Assembly: GCF_002879855.1 (NCBI RefSeq)
Contig: NZ_PNYB01000009.1
Coordinates: 172,021-236,020 of the forward strand
Direction of reading: 5' to 3'
DNA: 64,000 nucleotides
DNA from: Trinickia soli
GTDB lineage: Bacteria > Pseudomonadota > Gammaproteobacteria > Burkholderiales > Burkholderiaceae
Shown here piece by piece: positions 45,457-54,644 of this stretch. A model generated the notes under the pieces. The model saw only the letters and a list, made by a program, of their open reading frames with translations. It did not search any database and was not told where the DNA came from. The position numbers and the translations under genes are program-made. The number at the start of each line of letters is the position of its first letter. Position 1 is the stretch's first letter.

Positions 45457-45495
45457 GCGCATACCGGCCGGCCGCAAGCCTCAACCGGTATGCGC
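45457..45495 (+). promoter_or_regulatory. Intercistronic hairpin 2 before the FapD-like gene
   Basis: GCGCATACCGG (45457..45467) pairs perfectly with CCGGTATGCGC (45485..45495) over 11 bases with a 17-base loop. It ends five bases before the GAGGAG ribosome site of the next gene. Confidence 0.75.
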
Positions 45496-45513
45496 TCTAC
45501 GAGGAGAAGCAGC

Positions 45514-46224
45514 ATGTCACGACATGCCCGCTTCGCGGTATGGCGACCATTGGCCGCGCTCGTTTGCGCCGCGATATGTGCGCCAAGCAACGCGCAGTCG
45601 ACCATCGATACGTCTAACCTTGCTGGCGTGCCATTGACCAAAACGGTGCGCTCGATGCGGGACATTCGATACAGCCATATCGTGGGCCAACGCTACGACT
45701 ACAGTTGTGGCTCGGCCGCGCTTGCGACGCTGCTCAAGTACGGCTACGGCATCGACATCGCCGAGCCCGAATTGATTCGCCGCATGATGGCTTTCTCGAC
45801 CCCGGAGGTTGTGGTCAAGAACGGCTTTTCGATGCTCGACATGAAGCACTTCGTCGAAACGATCGGCCTGCGCGGCCGGGGTTTTCGCGTCAGCCTCGAC
45901 GCGCTCTATCACCTCAGAATTCCCGTGCTCGTGCTGATGAATATCGGCGGCTACGAGCACTTCGTCATCGTCAAGCATGCGCAGGACGGGCGGATCTTCA
46001 TCGCCGATCCCGCGCTCGGCAATCGCATTGTGCTGGACCAAGACTTCGTCGCGAGCTGGAACGGGCTCGTGTTCGCGGTCCTCGGCAAGCCATTCAGGGA
46101 GGACTCCCCTCTATTGCAGGACAACGTGTCGCTCGCGTTGCAACTGCGCGAGCGAGCGCTCGCTGCAAGCACAAGCGCGACACCCTTCGTCGATTACGGA
46201 TTGTCCAGGGCAGACTGGTTCTGA
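45514..46224 (+). CDS. C39-type cysteine peptidase, FapD-like
   Basis: The 236-residue exported protein (signal to about residue 27, SNAQ) has the C39 peptidase fold. Catalytic Cys65 lies in YDYSCGSAALATLLKYGYG, His149 in GYEHFVIVKH and Asp165 in IADPALGN. Pseudomonas FapD is a C39-type cysteine peptidase needed for fibre export. A GAGGAG ribosome site (45501..45506) is well placed. The gene follows the FapC-like gene after 117 bases holding two hairpins. Confidence 0.88.
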   Translation: MSRHARFAVWRPLAALVCAAICAPSNAQSTIDTSNLAGVPLTKTVRSMRDIRYSHIVGQRYDYSCGSAALATLLKYGYGIDIAEPELIRRMMAFSTPEVVVKNGFSMLDMKHFVETIGLRGRGFRVSLDALYHLRIPVLVLMNIGGYEHFVIVKHAQDGRIFIADPALGNRIVLDQDFVASWNGLVFAVLGKPFREDSPLLQDNVSLALQLRERALAASTSATPFVDYGLSRADWF

Positions 46225-46230
46225 ACCCCA

Positions 46231-47274
46231 ATGAGACACCTACACCTAGCACCACTTCCCCTCGCACTTGCCCTTGCCTTCGGCGCGCTCGCGAGCAGCG
46301 CATACGCCGCCGGACGGCCCGCGGCTGCGCCCGAATTTCTGTCGGCTTCGAGCGGCCTGCAATGGCAGGCCGTCGACGACGACGTGCTGTCGCATCAAAC
46401 CGGCAAAGGCGCGGGCGGCACGATGGTGTCCGGGCTCGTGCTCGAACTCCTTTCCCAATGGCAAATGCCGAACGGGGGCTCCGCACGCGCGCAAGGCACG
46501 CTCACCGTTTCAACCAATGCCAATAACGCCCTGTCAGCGCAAGTCTCGACGTCGGCACAAGCCAGTGACGGCGGCGGGCACGGTAACGGCAATACTGCGA
46601 CCGCCAGCACTGCCCAGGTTGGAAACAACGTTGCCGCCGGCACCTCGACAGTTGCAGCCGGCACCGGTGCGAATCCGCAAGCAACGGCAAGCGGCGGGCA
46701 AAACGTCTCCGTCAATGGCGTTTCGCAAATCACGCAGGTCGCGGGCAACGGCAACATCGGCGCCAACTCGACGGTCATCGACTTCAACGGTTCGGGTACC
46801 GCGAATACGTCGAGCGCATCGAACGTGTCGAACGTGCCGAACACATCTGGCGCACCGACCGGATCAACGCTCGCGAGCACGGCGTCTCCAAGCGGGGCGC
46901 CCGCTTCCGGGGCCGCTTTGAACACCCACTCCAACGCGACCGCGGGCACGAGTGCGACCGTAACCGCCAGCACGAACAGCCCCACCGCCACGGCAACGAG
47001 CGCGTCGGGCAACGTCAGGGCCGGCATCAGCTTCGCGGGCGGCGGCGTGGCGGTCATGGTGCAAACGCCAGCCGGCGTCGCAACGCAAACGATCGTTCCG
47101 GCGGGCATACAAAACGGCGGCTCGATCTCGCAGTTGCTGCAAATCGCGGGCAACGGCCAGGCAGTCGTCAATCAGCTGAAGCTCAGCATCCAGACTCAGC
47201 CGATGTCGGCCGCGCTATTGCGACAGTTGGGGGTGCTGCAGGCATTGCAGAACTCGGCCGTGCTCAGACGCTGA
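46231..47274 (+). CDS. FapE-like exported repeat protein
   Basis: The 347-residue exported protein (signal to about residue 27, AYAAG) has the motif DDDVLSHQTGKGAGG at 49 to 63. A Ser/Thr/Ala/Asn-rich middle (about 95 to 260) follows, then two weak versions of the repeat, VNGVSQITQVAGNGNIGAN and SISQLLQIAGNGQAVVN. It starts six bases after the peptidase gene. In Pseudomonas the gene between fapD and fapF is fapE, an extracellular accessory protein; the assignment is by position and composition. The DxVLxxQxGxG motif is shared with the first gene product of the cluster. Confidence 0.78.
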   Translation: MRHLHLAPLPLALALAFGALASSAYAAGRPAAAPEFLSASSGLQWQAVDDDVLSHQTGKGAGGTMVSGLVLELLSQWQMPNGGSARAQGTLTVSTNANNALSAQVSTSAQASDGGGHGNGNTATASTAQVGNNVAAGTSTVAAGTGANPQATASGGQNVSVNGVSQITQVAGNGNIGANSTVIDFNGSGTANTSSASNVSNVPNTSGAPTGSTLASTASPSGAPASGAALNTHSNATAGTSATVTASTNSPTATATSASGNVRAGISFAGGGVAVMVQTPAGVATQTIVPAGIQNGGSISQLLQIAGNGQAVVNQLKLSIQTQPMSAALLRQLGVLQALQNSAVLRR

Positions 47275-47321
47275 CGGGCACGACCGGAGGCCGGTGCCGT
47301 CGCACGGTATCGCCATACGAA

Positions 47322-47341
47322 GAGGGACCAAGAGGGACCAC
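47322..47341. repeat. 10-base direct repeat
   Basis: AGAGGGACCA occurs twice in a row in the 157-base spacer before the FapF-like gene. Its role is unclear. Confidence 0.8.
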
Positions 47342-47431
47342 GACGCAAGCAGAAGATCGACTAATACGCAGGCGTGAAGCGCTTGAGAGACGAACCACGC
47401 ATCACGCCGACGCAAGACCGGGGGGATCACA

Positions 47432-48874
47432 ATGTCCAAGTTGTCAACGAGGCCTGCGCGTGGCGCGCAGTACGCCCGACGCATGAAACTTGCCGCGATA
47501 CCGGCGGCGTTGCTCGCCATCGGGTTGCCGCAGTGCGCATCAGCGCAAGCGCTACCAGCGCAATCGGTCGAGGACCGGCTCACGACACTGATGCGCGTCG
47601 TCGATGAGCAGCAGCATCAGATTCAATCGCTCGAAGCACAAGTCACGCGCCTGGAAATGGCTCAGCGAGGCCGCGGGTTGGCAGGCGCAGCCTCTGGCGA
47701 CGCGACCACCGTCGCACCGCCCGGTGCAGACGGCTTGCCGGTGCCACTGCCGCCATTGGCGCAAGTGAGCCCCGGTTCATCGGGCCCGACGAGCGGCGCC
47801 TCGACGGCCACCGGCGTTCCGACCACGTCCGCACTGCCCGAATCCGCCGGCGCGGCTCCCGGGACCGGAACGCAAGGCGGCCCGATCGGCACGACGCAAA
47901 AGGCTGCGCAACCCGTCCGCACGGAAGCGGAAAACGCGGTGGTGCAACGCGAGCACGCCCCGTTGTTCGATCGCAAGCTCACTCTGGATTGGGGCATCAG
48001 CGATACCTACTACGATCGTCGCCAGCTTCAACTGTCGGGATTCCTGGCGCTTGACGCGATCTTTCTCGGCAACATCAATCTGGGCCAGACGAAGTCGCAT
48101 CAATTGATGGCCGATGTCGATGCACGCTATGGCCTGACCGATCGCATCAGCTTCGACGTGGACGTTCCCTACGTCTACCGCCACAGCAACTTCATCGTCG
48201 GCGGAGCAGGCGGCGCGGCGGGAGCGCTCTCGGACGCCTCGGGCAGCTCGAGCGCAATCGGCGACGTCAATTTCGGCCTCTACTACCAGCTCTTCAAGGA
48301 AAGCGGCGACTTGCCCGATGTCGTCGCCAGCCTGCGCGTGAAAGCGCCCACGGGCACCTCGCCGTTCGGCATCAAGCTCGTGCAGGTCGATCCGAACAAT
48401 ACGAGCCTCGTCGCCCCGACCAAGTTGCCGACCGGAACCGGATTCTGGAACGTCACGGCCGGTCTGTCCGTGCTGAAAACCTACGACCCGGTCGTGTTGT
48501 TCGGCAGCCTGTCGTACACCTACAACCTCGCCCGCTCGTTCGCGGATGTCTCTTCGGTCGAGGGCCAGACCTCGCCTGCGAAGGTCAAGCTCGGCGACGT
48601 CATCCAATGGGGGGCGGGCGTGGCCCTCGCCTTCTCCGAAAAAGATTCGGCCAGTGTCTCCTACACGATGGCGATCGAACCGGAGAGCGAGACGCAGGCG
48701 CCCGGCCAAGGATGGCAAAAGGTACCCGGCAGCGAGACGGTCGCCGCCGCTGTGAATTTCGGTTTGAACCATGTGGTGAACAAGCACCTGACGATCAACG
48801 GATCGGTGTCGATCGGGCTCACGCCCGACGCACCCAACTTCGTCGTTGGCGTGCGGTTCCCGTACACCTTCTGA
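47432..48874 (+). CDS. FapF-like outer-membrane channel
   Basis: The 480-residue exported protein has a signal peptide to about residue 39 (PQCASAQ) and a coiled coil (about residues 46 to 78, VEDRLTTLMRVVDEQQHQIQ). A Pro/Ser/Gly-rich linker follows, then a beta-barrel region from about residue 180 that ends in FVVGVRFPYTF, with the terminal Phe of outer-membrane barrels. Pseudomonas FapF has the same plan of a coiled-coil plug and a 12-strand barrel exporting amyloid subunits. ATG 47432 is preceded by a GGGGG tract; ATG 47483 is an alternative closer to the signal. It is the last structural gene of the cluster. Confidence 0.82.
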   Translation: MSKLSTRPARGAQYARRMKLAAIPAALLAIGLPQCASAQALPAQSVEDRLTTLMRVVDEQQHQIQSLEAQVTRLEMAQRGRGLAGAASGDATTVAPPGADGLPVPLPPLAQVSPGSSGPTSGASTATGVPTTSALPESAGAAPGTGTQGGPIGTTQKAAQPVRTEAENAVVQREHAPLFDRKLTLDWGISDTYYDRRQLQLSGFLALDAIFLGNINLGQTKSHQLMADVDARYGLTDRISFDVDVPYVYRHSNFIVGGAGGAAGALSDASGSSSAIGDVNFGLYYQLFKESGDLPDVVASLRVKAPTGTSPFGIKLVQVDPNNTSLVAPTKLPTGTGFWNVTAGLSVLKTYDPVVLFGSLSYTYNLARSFADVSSVEGQTSPAKVKLGDVIQWGAGVALAFSEKDSASVSYTMAIEPESETQAPGQGWQKVPGSETVAAAVNFGLNHVVNKHLTINGSVSIGLTPDAPNFVVGVRFPYTF

Positions 48875-48896
48875 TGCTTGACCATACGGGGGCATC

Positions 48897-50420
48897 GTGC
48901 GTGATACATCTCATCTGACATCCGTCGGGCCGCTCTCGGCCCACGGACCCACCTTGTCGCTTGCAAGCGGCAAACGAAGTCGCGAACGCAGCGAGTGCGA
49001 GCCCGAGACCGACACGCGCATGCTCGTCTACTTGTCGCGCTCGCCCGACGACACGCTCGTCGAACATCTGACAGGATGCGGCTGGCACGTCTCGATCGCG
49101 CGCACGAGCGCCGAATGCGCGCGCGTCATTCGGCCAGACGTTCCCTATGCGGGTATCGTCGATTTGTCGCGCTATACCGCGCGAGAGCTCGGCATGCTCG
49201 AAACGGGCCTGCGACAACCGCTCGTCGGATGGGTTGCGCTGGCGAGCGCTGACCGGCTCGACGAACCCGATGTGCGCCGCCTGATACGCAGCTATTGTTT
49301 CGACTATGTGAAGCTGCCGGCCAGCCCGCCGAGTGTCGACTATCTTCTCGGCCATGCATTCGGCATGGTCTCGTTGACCGATCTCGATCTCGCCACGGGC
49401 GTAGCGAGTGCCGGCGACGACGAAATGGTCGGCACGTGCGAAGCCATGCAGCAGCTGTTTCGCACGATCCGCAAGATCGCGAACACCGACGCCGCCGTGT
49501 TCATCGCCGGCGAATCGGGCACGGGCAAGGAACTCACGGCCGTCGCCATTCACGAGCGCTCACCGCGCCGCAAGGAACCGTTCGTCGCGATCAACTGCGG
49601 CGCCATCCCGCATCACCTGCTGCAATCGGAGTTGTTCGGATACGAACGTGGCGCGTTCACGGGCGCCAATCAACGCAAAATCGGCCGCGTCGAAGCGGCC
49701 AACGGCGGGACCTTGTTCCTCGATGAAATCGGGGATCTGCCCTTGGAAAGCCAGGCGAGCCTGCTGCGCTTCCTGCAAGAGGGCAAAATCGAGCGGCTCG
49801 GTGGACGCGAATCGGTGTCGGTCAATGTCCGTGTGATCTCGGCCACGCACGTCGATCTCGAAGGCGCGATGCGTGACGGGCGCTTTCGGGCGGACCTGTT
49901 TCACCGCCTGTGCGTGCTGCGCATCGACGAGCCGCCGCTGCGCGCGCGCGGCAAGGACATCGAGATCCTGGCGCATCACGTCCTGCACAAGTTCAAGACG
50001 GACAGCGCGCGCAAGATTCGCGGCTTCGCGCCGTCGGCTATCGAGGCAATGCATAAGTACGGCTGGCCCGGCAACGTGCGCGAGCTGATCAACCGCGTAC
50101 GACGTGCAATCGTGATGGCCGAGGGCAAGCTCATCAACGCCGAAGATCTCGATCTCGCGCAGTTCACCGACCAGGAGACGATGACACTCGCGCAAGCGCG
50201 CGAAGCGGCGGAAAAGCGTGCGATCGAAGCAGCGCTGTTGCGACATCGGCACCGGCTCAACGAAGCGGCGATCGACCTGGGGATTTCGCGCGTGACGCTT
50301 TATCGATTGATGGGCTCGCACGGGCTGAGAGACCCGGCGGCATCCGAGGAGAAGCTGAACGAAACCGACGATGCGGGCGCCGCCCCGGCATCTCGCGAGG
50401 GCAAGACGGCAACGGAGTGA
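48897..50420 (+). CDS. Sigma-54-dependent activator 2 (VpsR-like, Fis-type HTH)
   Basis: The 507-residue paralogue of activator 1 has a VpsR-like N-terminal domain (from about residue 42), Walker A GESGTGKE (205 to 212), the GAFTGA loop (252 to 257), Walker B and a Fis-type HTH ([19 protein letters not shown]). The start GTG at 48897 has a GGGGG tract at proper distance and adds about 40 residues over the first paralogue; ATG 49020 (MLVYLSRS) is possible. It follows the FapF-like gene by 22 bases, so it may be co-transcribed with the structural genes in a positive loop. folA starts 68 bases downstream. Confidence 0.93.
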   Translation: MRDTSHLTSVGPLSAHGPTLSLASGKRSRERSECEPETDTRMLVYLSRSPDDTLVEHLTGCGWHVSIARTSAECARVIRPDVPYAGIVDLSRYTARELGMLETGLRQPLVGWVALASADRLDEPDVRRLIRSYCFDYVKLPASPPSVDYLLGHAFGMVSLTDLDLATGVASAGDDEMVGTCEAMQQLFRTIRKIANTDAAVFIAGESGTGKELTAVAIHERSPRRKEPFVAINCGAIPHHLLQSELFGYERGAFTGANQRKIGRVEAANGGTLFLDEIGDLPLESQASLLRFLQEGKIERLGGRESVSVNVRVISATHVDLEGAMRDGRFRADLFHRLCVLRIDEPPLRARGKDIEILAHHVLHKFKTDSARKIRGFAPSAIEAMHKYGWPGNVRELINRVRRAIVMAEGKLINAEDLDLAQFTDQETMTLAQAREAAEKRAIEAALLRHRHRLNEAAIDLGISRVTLYRLMGSHGLRDPAASEEKLNETDDAGAAPASREGKTATE

Positions 50421-50488
50421 GTCGTCGCGTAGAATCGCGGTTCCTAGCGGCCGCATGACCGCATCTGCGCACGCCACCTCTTCGGAAC

Positions 50489-50989
50489 ATGACGACACTG
50501 ACGATCCTCGTCGCCCGCGCCCGCAACGGCGTGATCGGCCGCGACAATCAATTGCCCTGGCACCTGCCAGAAGACCTCGCTTTCTTCAAGCGGACCACGA
50601 TGGGCGCGCCGATCGTCATGGGCCGCAAGACGCACGAATCGATCGGCCGTCCGCTGCCGGGGCGGCGCAACATCGTCGTCACGCGCGATGCCCAACGTCG
50701 CTTCGAAGGCTGCGAGATGGCGACGAGCATCGCCGACGCGCTGGCGCTGGCGGGCAAAGACGGGGCGCCCGAAGCGTTTCTGATCGGCGGCACGCAGCTT
50801 TACGCGGAAGGCATCGGCTTTGCCGATAAGCTCGTGATCACGGAAATCGATGCCGACGTGGAAGGCGACGCGACCTTTCCGGCCCCCGACCCGGCTCAAT
50901 GGGAAGCCGTTTCGCGCGAGGCGCACCATGCGGAAGCTTTCGATTACGCGCGCGTCGTTTATCGGCGTATCGGCGGCTCGAAGCGCTGA
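50489..50989 (+). CDS. folA: Dihydrofolate reductase FolA
   Basis: The 166-residue enzyme reduces dihydrofolate to tetrahydrofolate. The active-site block [23 protein letters not shown] carries the folate-binding acidic residue, [21 protein letters not shown] is the NADPH motif, and [12 protein letters not shown] is the late conserved segment. Its length equals known bacterial enzymes (about 160). It uses the dihydrofolate made by ThyA, whose gene is at 39410, 10 kb away across the amyloid cluster. Confidence 0.96.
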   Translation: MTTLTILVARARNGVIGRDNQLPWHLPEDLAFFKRTTMGAPIVMGRKTHESIGRPLPGRRNIVVTRDAQRRFEGCEMATSIADALALAGKDGAPEAFLIGGTQLYAEGIGFADKLVITEIDADVEGDATFPAPDPAQWEAVSREAHHAEAFDYARVVYRRIGGSKR

Positions 50990-51121
50990 AGTCACTCACC
51001 ATGGCGGCAGGCGAGCCAACGCCGGTTCCTGGTGGCTATCAGGCACTGCCGGACGCGCTGGCGGCGCCCGTCATCCGATGGCGGAACGCCGGCTTCGCCG
51101 CCGCCCCGCCGGGCTTTCGCC

Positions 51122-52498
51122 TTACTGCCCTGCGATCGTCATCCGTTCGATCAGGACCGAACCCGTCTGTTTCGTCCCGCGCACGATCGAATCGGCGCCG
51201 ATCGCGACGATATGCCGGAACATTTCCTGCAAGGTGCCGGCCACCGTGATCTCTTCGACGGGATACTGGATCTCGCCGTTTTCGACCCAAAAACCCGACG
51301 CCCCACGCGAATAATCGCCCGTCACGTAGTTGACACCCTGCCCCATCAGTTCGGTCAGGAGCAGCCCCGTGCCGAGCTTCTTGAGCATCGCCTTGAAGTC
51401 GTCTTCGGGCCGCGCTTCGCTGCTCGTGAGCGTAAGGTTGTGCGAGCCGCCCGCGTTGCCGGTGGTTTTCATGCCGAGCTTGCGCGCCGAATACGTCGAC
51501 AGGAAGTAGCCCTCGACGACACCGTCCTTCACCACCGAGCGCTGCTTCGTGCGCACGCCTTCTTCGTCGAACGGCGCGCTCCCCATTGCCCGCGGCACGT
51601 GCGGATCTTCGACGATCTGCACGTGCGGTGCGAACACGCTCTTGCCGAGACTGTCGACCAGGAACGACGTCTTGCGATACAGCGCGCCGCCGCTCGTGGC
51701 TTGCACGAACGCGCCGAGCAATCCGGCCGCGAGCGGCGCTTCGAACAGCACCGGCACCTTGCGCGTATCGAGCCGGCGCGCGCCGAGCCGGGCGAGCGCC
51801 CGTTCGGCCGCGTACCGGCCGATCGACTCGGGCTGCGCGAGCGAAAGTGCATCGCGTTTGGACGAATACCAATCGTCGCGCTGCATGTTGCGGCCGCTGC
51901 CGGCGATCGGCGCGCAGGCGACGTAATGCCGCGAGTACGGGTAACCCGCCAGAAAGCCGCGCGTCGTGGCGAGCACGAACTGCGAGTGCTGAGCCGAGAC
52001 GCTCGCGCCTTCGGAATTGCGGATTCGAGGATCCGTGGCGAATGCCGCGTCCTCGGCGCGCCGTGCGATTTCGACGGCCTCGTCGGCCGACAAGTGCCAC
52101 GGGTGATAAAGATCGAGGTCCCGCGGGGCCGTCTCGAGCAGTTCGGCTTCGGCGAGTCCGGCGCAATCGTCTTCCGCCGTGAAGCGCGCAATGTTGTAAG
52201 CCGCGGCGACGGTATCGCGCAGGGCCTCCTTCGAAAAATCGGAAGTGCTCGCATTACCGCGCTTGGCGCCGATGAAGACGGTCACGCCGACCATCTTGTC
52301 TCGATTGTGCTCGATCGTCTCGACTTCGCCGCGCCGCACGGATACCGACAGACCGTCGCCCTCCGAGATTTCGGTGGCCGCGTCGGTGGCTCCCAGCGAC
52401 TTCGCATGCTTAAGAATGTCGGACGCAATCTCCTTCAATTCGTCTTGCGTATGCGGGAAGAAGCGTTGTGTGGTTTCAGTGTCCGCTGCCATCGTCAT
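51122..52498 (-). CDS. pmbA: Metalloprotease PmbA/TldE
   Basis: The 458-residue protein belongs to the TldD/PmbA family that matures peptides such as microcin B17 and degrades CcdA antitoxin with TldD. It shows the N-terminal EISEGDGLSVSVRRGEVETIEHNRDKMVGVTVFIG and the C-terminal GVNYVTGDYSRGASGFWVENGEIQYPVEEITVAG motif. The start at 52498 (MTMAADTETTQ) is chosen over a longer frame of 49 unlikely codons. It is divergent from darP, a typical Burkholderia arrangement. Confidence 0.94.
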   Translation of the reverse strand: MTMAADTETTQRFFPHTQDELKEIASDILKHAKSLGATDAATEISEGDGLSVSVRRGEVETIEHNRDKMVGVTVFIGAKRGNASTSDFSKEALRDTVAAAYNIARFTAEDDCAGLAEAELLETAPRDLDLYHPWHLSADEAVEIARRAEDAAFATDPRIRNSEGASVSAQHSQFVLATTRGFLAGYPYSRHYVACAPIAGSGRNMQRDDWYSSKRDALSLAQPESIGRYAAERALARLGARRLDTRKVPVLFEAPLAAGLLGAFVQATSGGALYRKTSFLVDSLGKSVFAPHVQIVEDPHVPRAMGSAPFDEEGVRTKQRSVVKDGVVEGYFLSTYSARKLGMKTTGNAGGSHNLTLTSSEARPEDDFKAMLKKLGTGLLLTELMGQGVNYVTGDYSRGASGFWVENGEIQYPVEEITVAGTLQEMFRHIVAIGADSIVRGTKQTGSVLIERMTIAGQ

Positions 52499-52634
52499 TG
52501 CCGTCCGGTGTAGAACTATCAGTTGAGTACGGCTCGGGCCGCCGGCCGACGTGCCTCGCGGTGCATGCCCGATCGTTTGCATCCCGCGATCATAGCAAGG
52601 CTTGCGAAGATGGTCGCGCGCTACAATGCTGCCC

Positions 52635-53243
52635 ATGACACGCAAAACCCGTATTCAACCGATCGAGCACGAAGATTCGGCCGATCAGGATCTGGGCGAC
52701 GAACGCCCCAGCAAATCGCAATTGAAGCGCGAAATGCATGCGCTGCAAGCCTTGGGCGTCGATCTGGTCGAGCTGCCGAAGGATGCGCTCAAACGCATGC
52801 CGATGCCGGAAGACCTGGCGGACGCCGTGCGCGCGGCGCGCCGCATCACCGATCACGAAGGCAAACGCCGGCAAATCCAATATGTCGGGCGCGTCATGCG
52901 TTCGCTGACGGAACCGGAAGTCGCGGCGCTGAGGACGGCGCTCGACGCGTACCGCGGCGTGAACAAGGCCGAGACGGCCCGTCTCCACTGGGTCGAGCAC
53001 ACGCGCGAGCAATTGATCGCCCACGACGACGCGTTCACGGCATTCTTGCGTGCGCACCCGGGCGCCGACGCCCAGGAGGGCCGCACGCTGATCCGCAATG
53101 CACGCAAGGAAGCGCAGCAAGGCAAGCCGCCGCGCTATTTCCGCGAACTGTTCCAGTGGATCAAGAACGCCGGCGGCGGCGCAGCCGAAGGCGCCGACAG
53201 TGACGATTCGACGGAAGACGACGATGACTCGACCGAAGCGTAA
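52635..53243 (+). CDS. darP: Ribosome biogenesis factor DarP (YjgA/DUF615)
   Basis: The 202-residue protein contains the DUF615 domain ([24 protein letters not shown] onward) with [11 protein letters not shown] and [22 protein letters not shown], and an acidic tail. DarP (YjgA) helps late 50S ribosome assembly. A TACAAT box ends only seven bases before ATG 52635, suggesting a leaderless mRNA. It overlaps the mog start by 20 bases. Confidence 0.93.
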   Translation: MTRKTRIQPIEHEDSADQDLGDERPSKSQLKREMHALQALGVDLVELPKDALKRMPMPEDLADAVRAARRITDHEGKRRQIQYVGRVMRSLTEPEVAALRTALDAYRGVNKAETARLHWVEHTREQLIAHDDAFTAFLRAHPGADAQEGRTLIRNARKEAQQGKPPRYFRELFQWIKNAGGGAAEGADSDDSTEDDDDSTEA

Positions 53244-53847
53244 CCACCCCGACGAAATCGTCATCGGGCTCGTCTCGATCAGCGATCGCGCATCGAGCGG
53301 CGTCTATGAGGATAAGGGCCTGCCCGCACTGCAAGCGTGGCTGGGTTCGGCGTTGATTTCGCCGTGGCGCGTCGAAAAACGGCTCATCGCCGACAAACAG
53401 GCGCTGATTTCGGCCACGCTGATCGAACTCGTCGACACGATCGGATGCGATCTGGTTCTGACGACAGGTGGCACGGGGCCGTCGCGGCGCGACGTCACGC
53501 CCGAGGCGACGCTTGCGGTGGCAACCAGGGAAATGCCGGGTTTCGGCGAGCAAATGCGTCAAATCAGCCTGAATTTCGTGCCGACGGCGATTCTCTCCCG
53601 CCAGGTCGCCGTCATTCGCCAAACGGCCGATCATGCGGCGCTGATCATCAACCTGCCCGGCCAGCCGAAGTCGATTCAGGAGACGCTCGAAGGGCTGCGC
53701 GACGAAACGGGCGCGGTCAAGGCGCCGGGCATCTTCGCGGCGGTGCCGTATTGCATCGACCTGATCGGCGGGCCATACGTCACCACGAACGAGCAGGTGG
53801 TGCCGGCGTTCCGGCCGAAACAGGCACGGCGCGCGCCGTCGGCCTGA
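53224..53847 (+). CDS. mog: Molybdopterin adenylyltransferase Mog
   Basis: The 207-residue protein adenylylates molybdopterin before MoeA inserts molybdenum. Signatures are [45 protein letters not shown] and [16 protein letters not shown]. The start at 53224 overlaps darP by 20 bases. Its partners moaA, mobA and moeA are around 10 kb. Confidence 0.95.
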   Translation: MTRPKRNHPDEIVIGLVSISDRASSGVYEDKGLPALQAWLGSALISPWRVEKRLIADKQALISATLIELVDTIGCDLVLTTGGTGPSRRDVTPEATLAVATREMPGFGEQMRQISLNFVPTAILSRQVAVIRQTADHAALIINLPGQPKSIQETLEGLRDETGAVKAPGIFAAVPYCIDLIGGPYVTTNEQVVPAFRPKQARRAPSA

Positions 53848-53919
53848 TCCGCCGCTCGCCCCGGCTGGCCAACGCGAGCCGCGGGCGGCCATTGCCGGCG
53901 AACGCGGGGGGAATGCGCT

Positions 53920-54528
53920 TCAGTTGCCTTCGACCGGCGCCACGCTCGGCGCGACGAGGAAATGTTGGCGGTAGTACTTGAGTTCGTCGATCGACTCGTG
54001 GATATCGGCAAGCGCCGTATGCATGGCGCGCTTCTGGAAGCCCTTGTAGACGGCGGGCTGCCAGCGACGGCACAGTTCCTTGAGCGTGCTCACATCGAGG
54101 TTGCGGTAATGAAAGAAGCGCTCGAGGTCCGGCATCCAGCGCGCCATAAAGCGGCGGTCCTGGCAAATCGAGTTGCCGCACATCGGTGATTTTCCGGGTG
54201 GCACATAATTGCCGAGAAACGCGCGGATCTGCTCGGTGGCCTGCACTTCGTCGACGGTGGAGGCGCGCACGCGATCGATAAGTCCCGAGCGGCCGTGCGT
54301 GTTCTTGTTCCAATCGTCCATTTTGTCGAGCGTCTCGTCGCTCTGGTGGATGGCGAGCACGGGGCCCTCCACCAGTTTGTCGAGCGTCGAATTCGTCACC
54401 ACGACGGCGATTTCGATGATGCGGTCGGTATCGGGCTCGAGTCCCGTCATCTCCATATCGAGCCAGATGAGGTTCATCTCGCTGCGCACGAGCGTCGGCT
54501 CGCCGACGGGTTCGAGTGGGTCAGTCAT
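53920..54528 (-). CDS. orn: Oligoribonuclease Orn
   Basis: The 202-residue DEDDh 3'-5' exonuclease degrades two- to five-base RNAs, including the pGpG left from c-di-GMP. The first motif is [18 protein letters not shown], and [33 protein letters not shown] and the [18 protein letters not shown] end are visible. [10 protein letters not shown] at 54528 is the start. It is divergent from the M48 protease. Confidence 0.96.
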   Translation of the reverse strand: MTDPLEPVGEPTLVRSEMNLIWLDMEMTGLEPDTDRIIEIAVVVTNSTLDKLVEGPVLAIHQSDETLDKMDDWNKNTHGRSGLIDRVRASTVDEVQATEQIRAFLGNYVPPGKSPMCGNSICQDRRFMARWMPDLERFFHYRNLDVSTLKELCRRWQPAVYKGFQKRAMHTALADIHESIDELKYYRQHFLVAPSVAPVEGN

Positions 54529-54644
54529 GAAGGCAATCCGTTGGTTGATGCAAAGAGAAACAAAATAGCGCTGCGCGGCCCGGGGCACGCTCGCCAGATC
54601 CCACGAAACTTTATAATTCTCGCATAGTTACCTTGGACTTCCCG

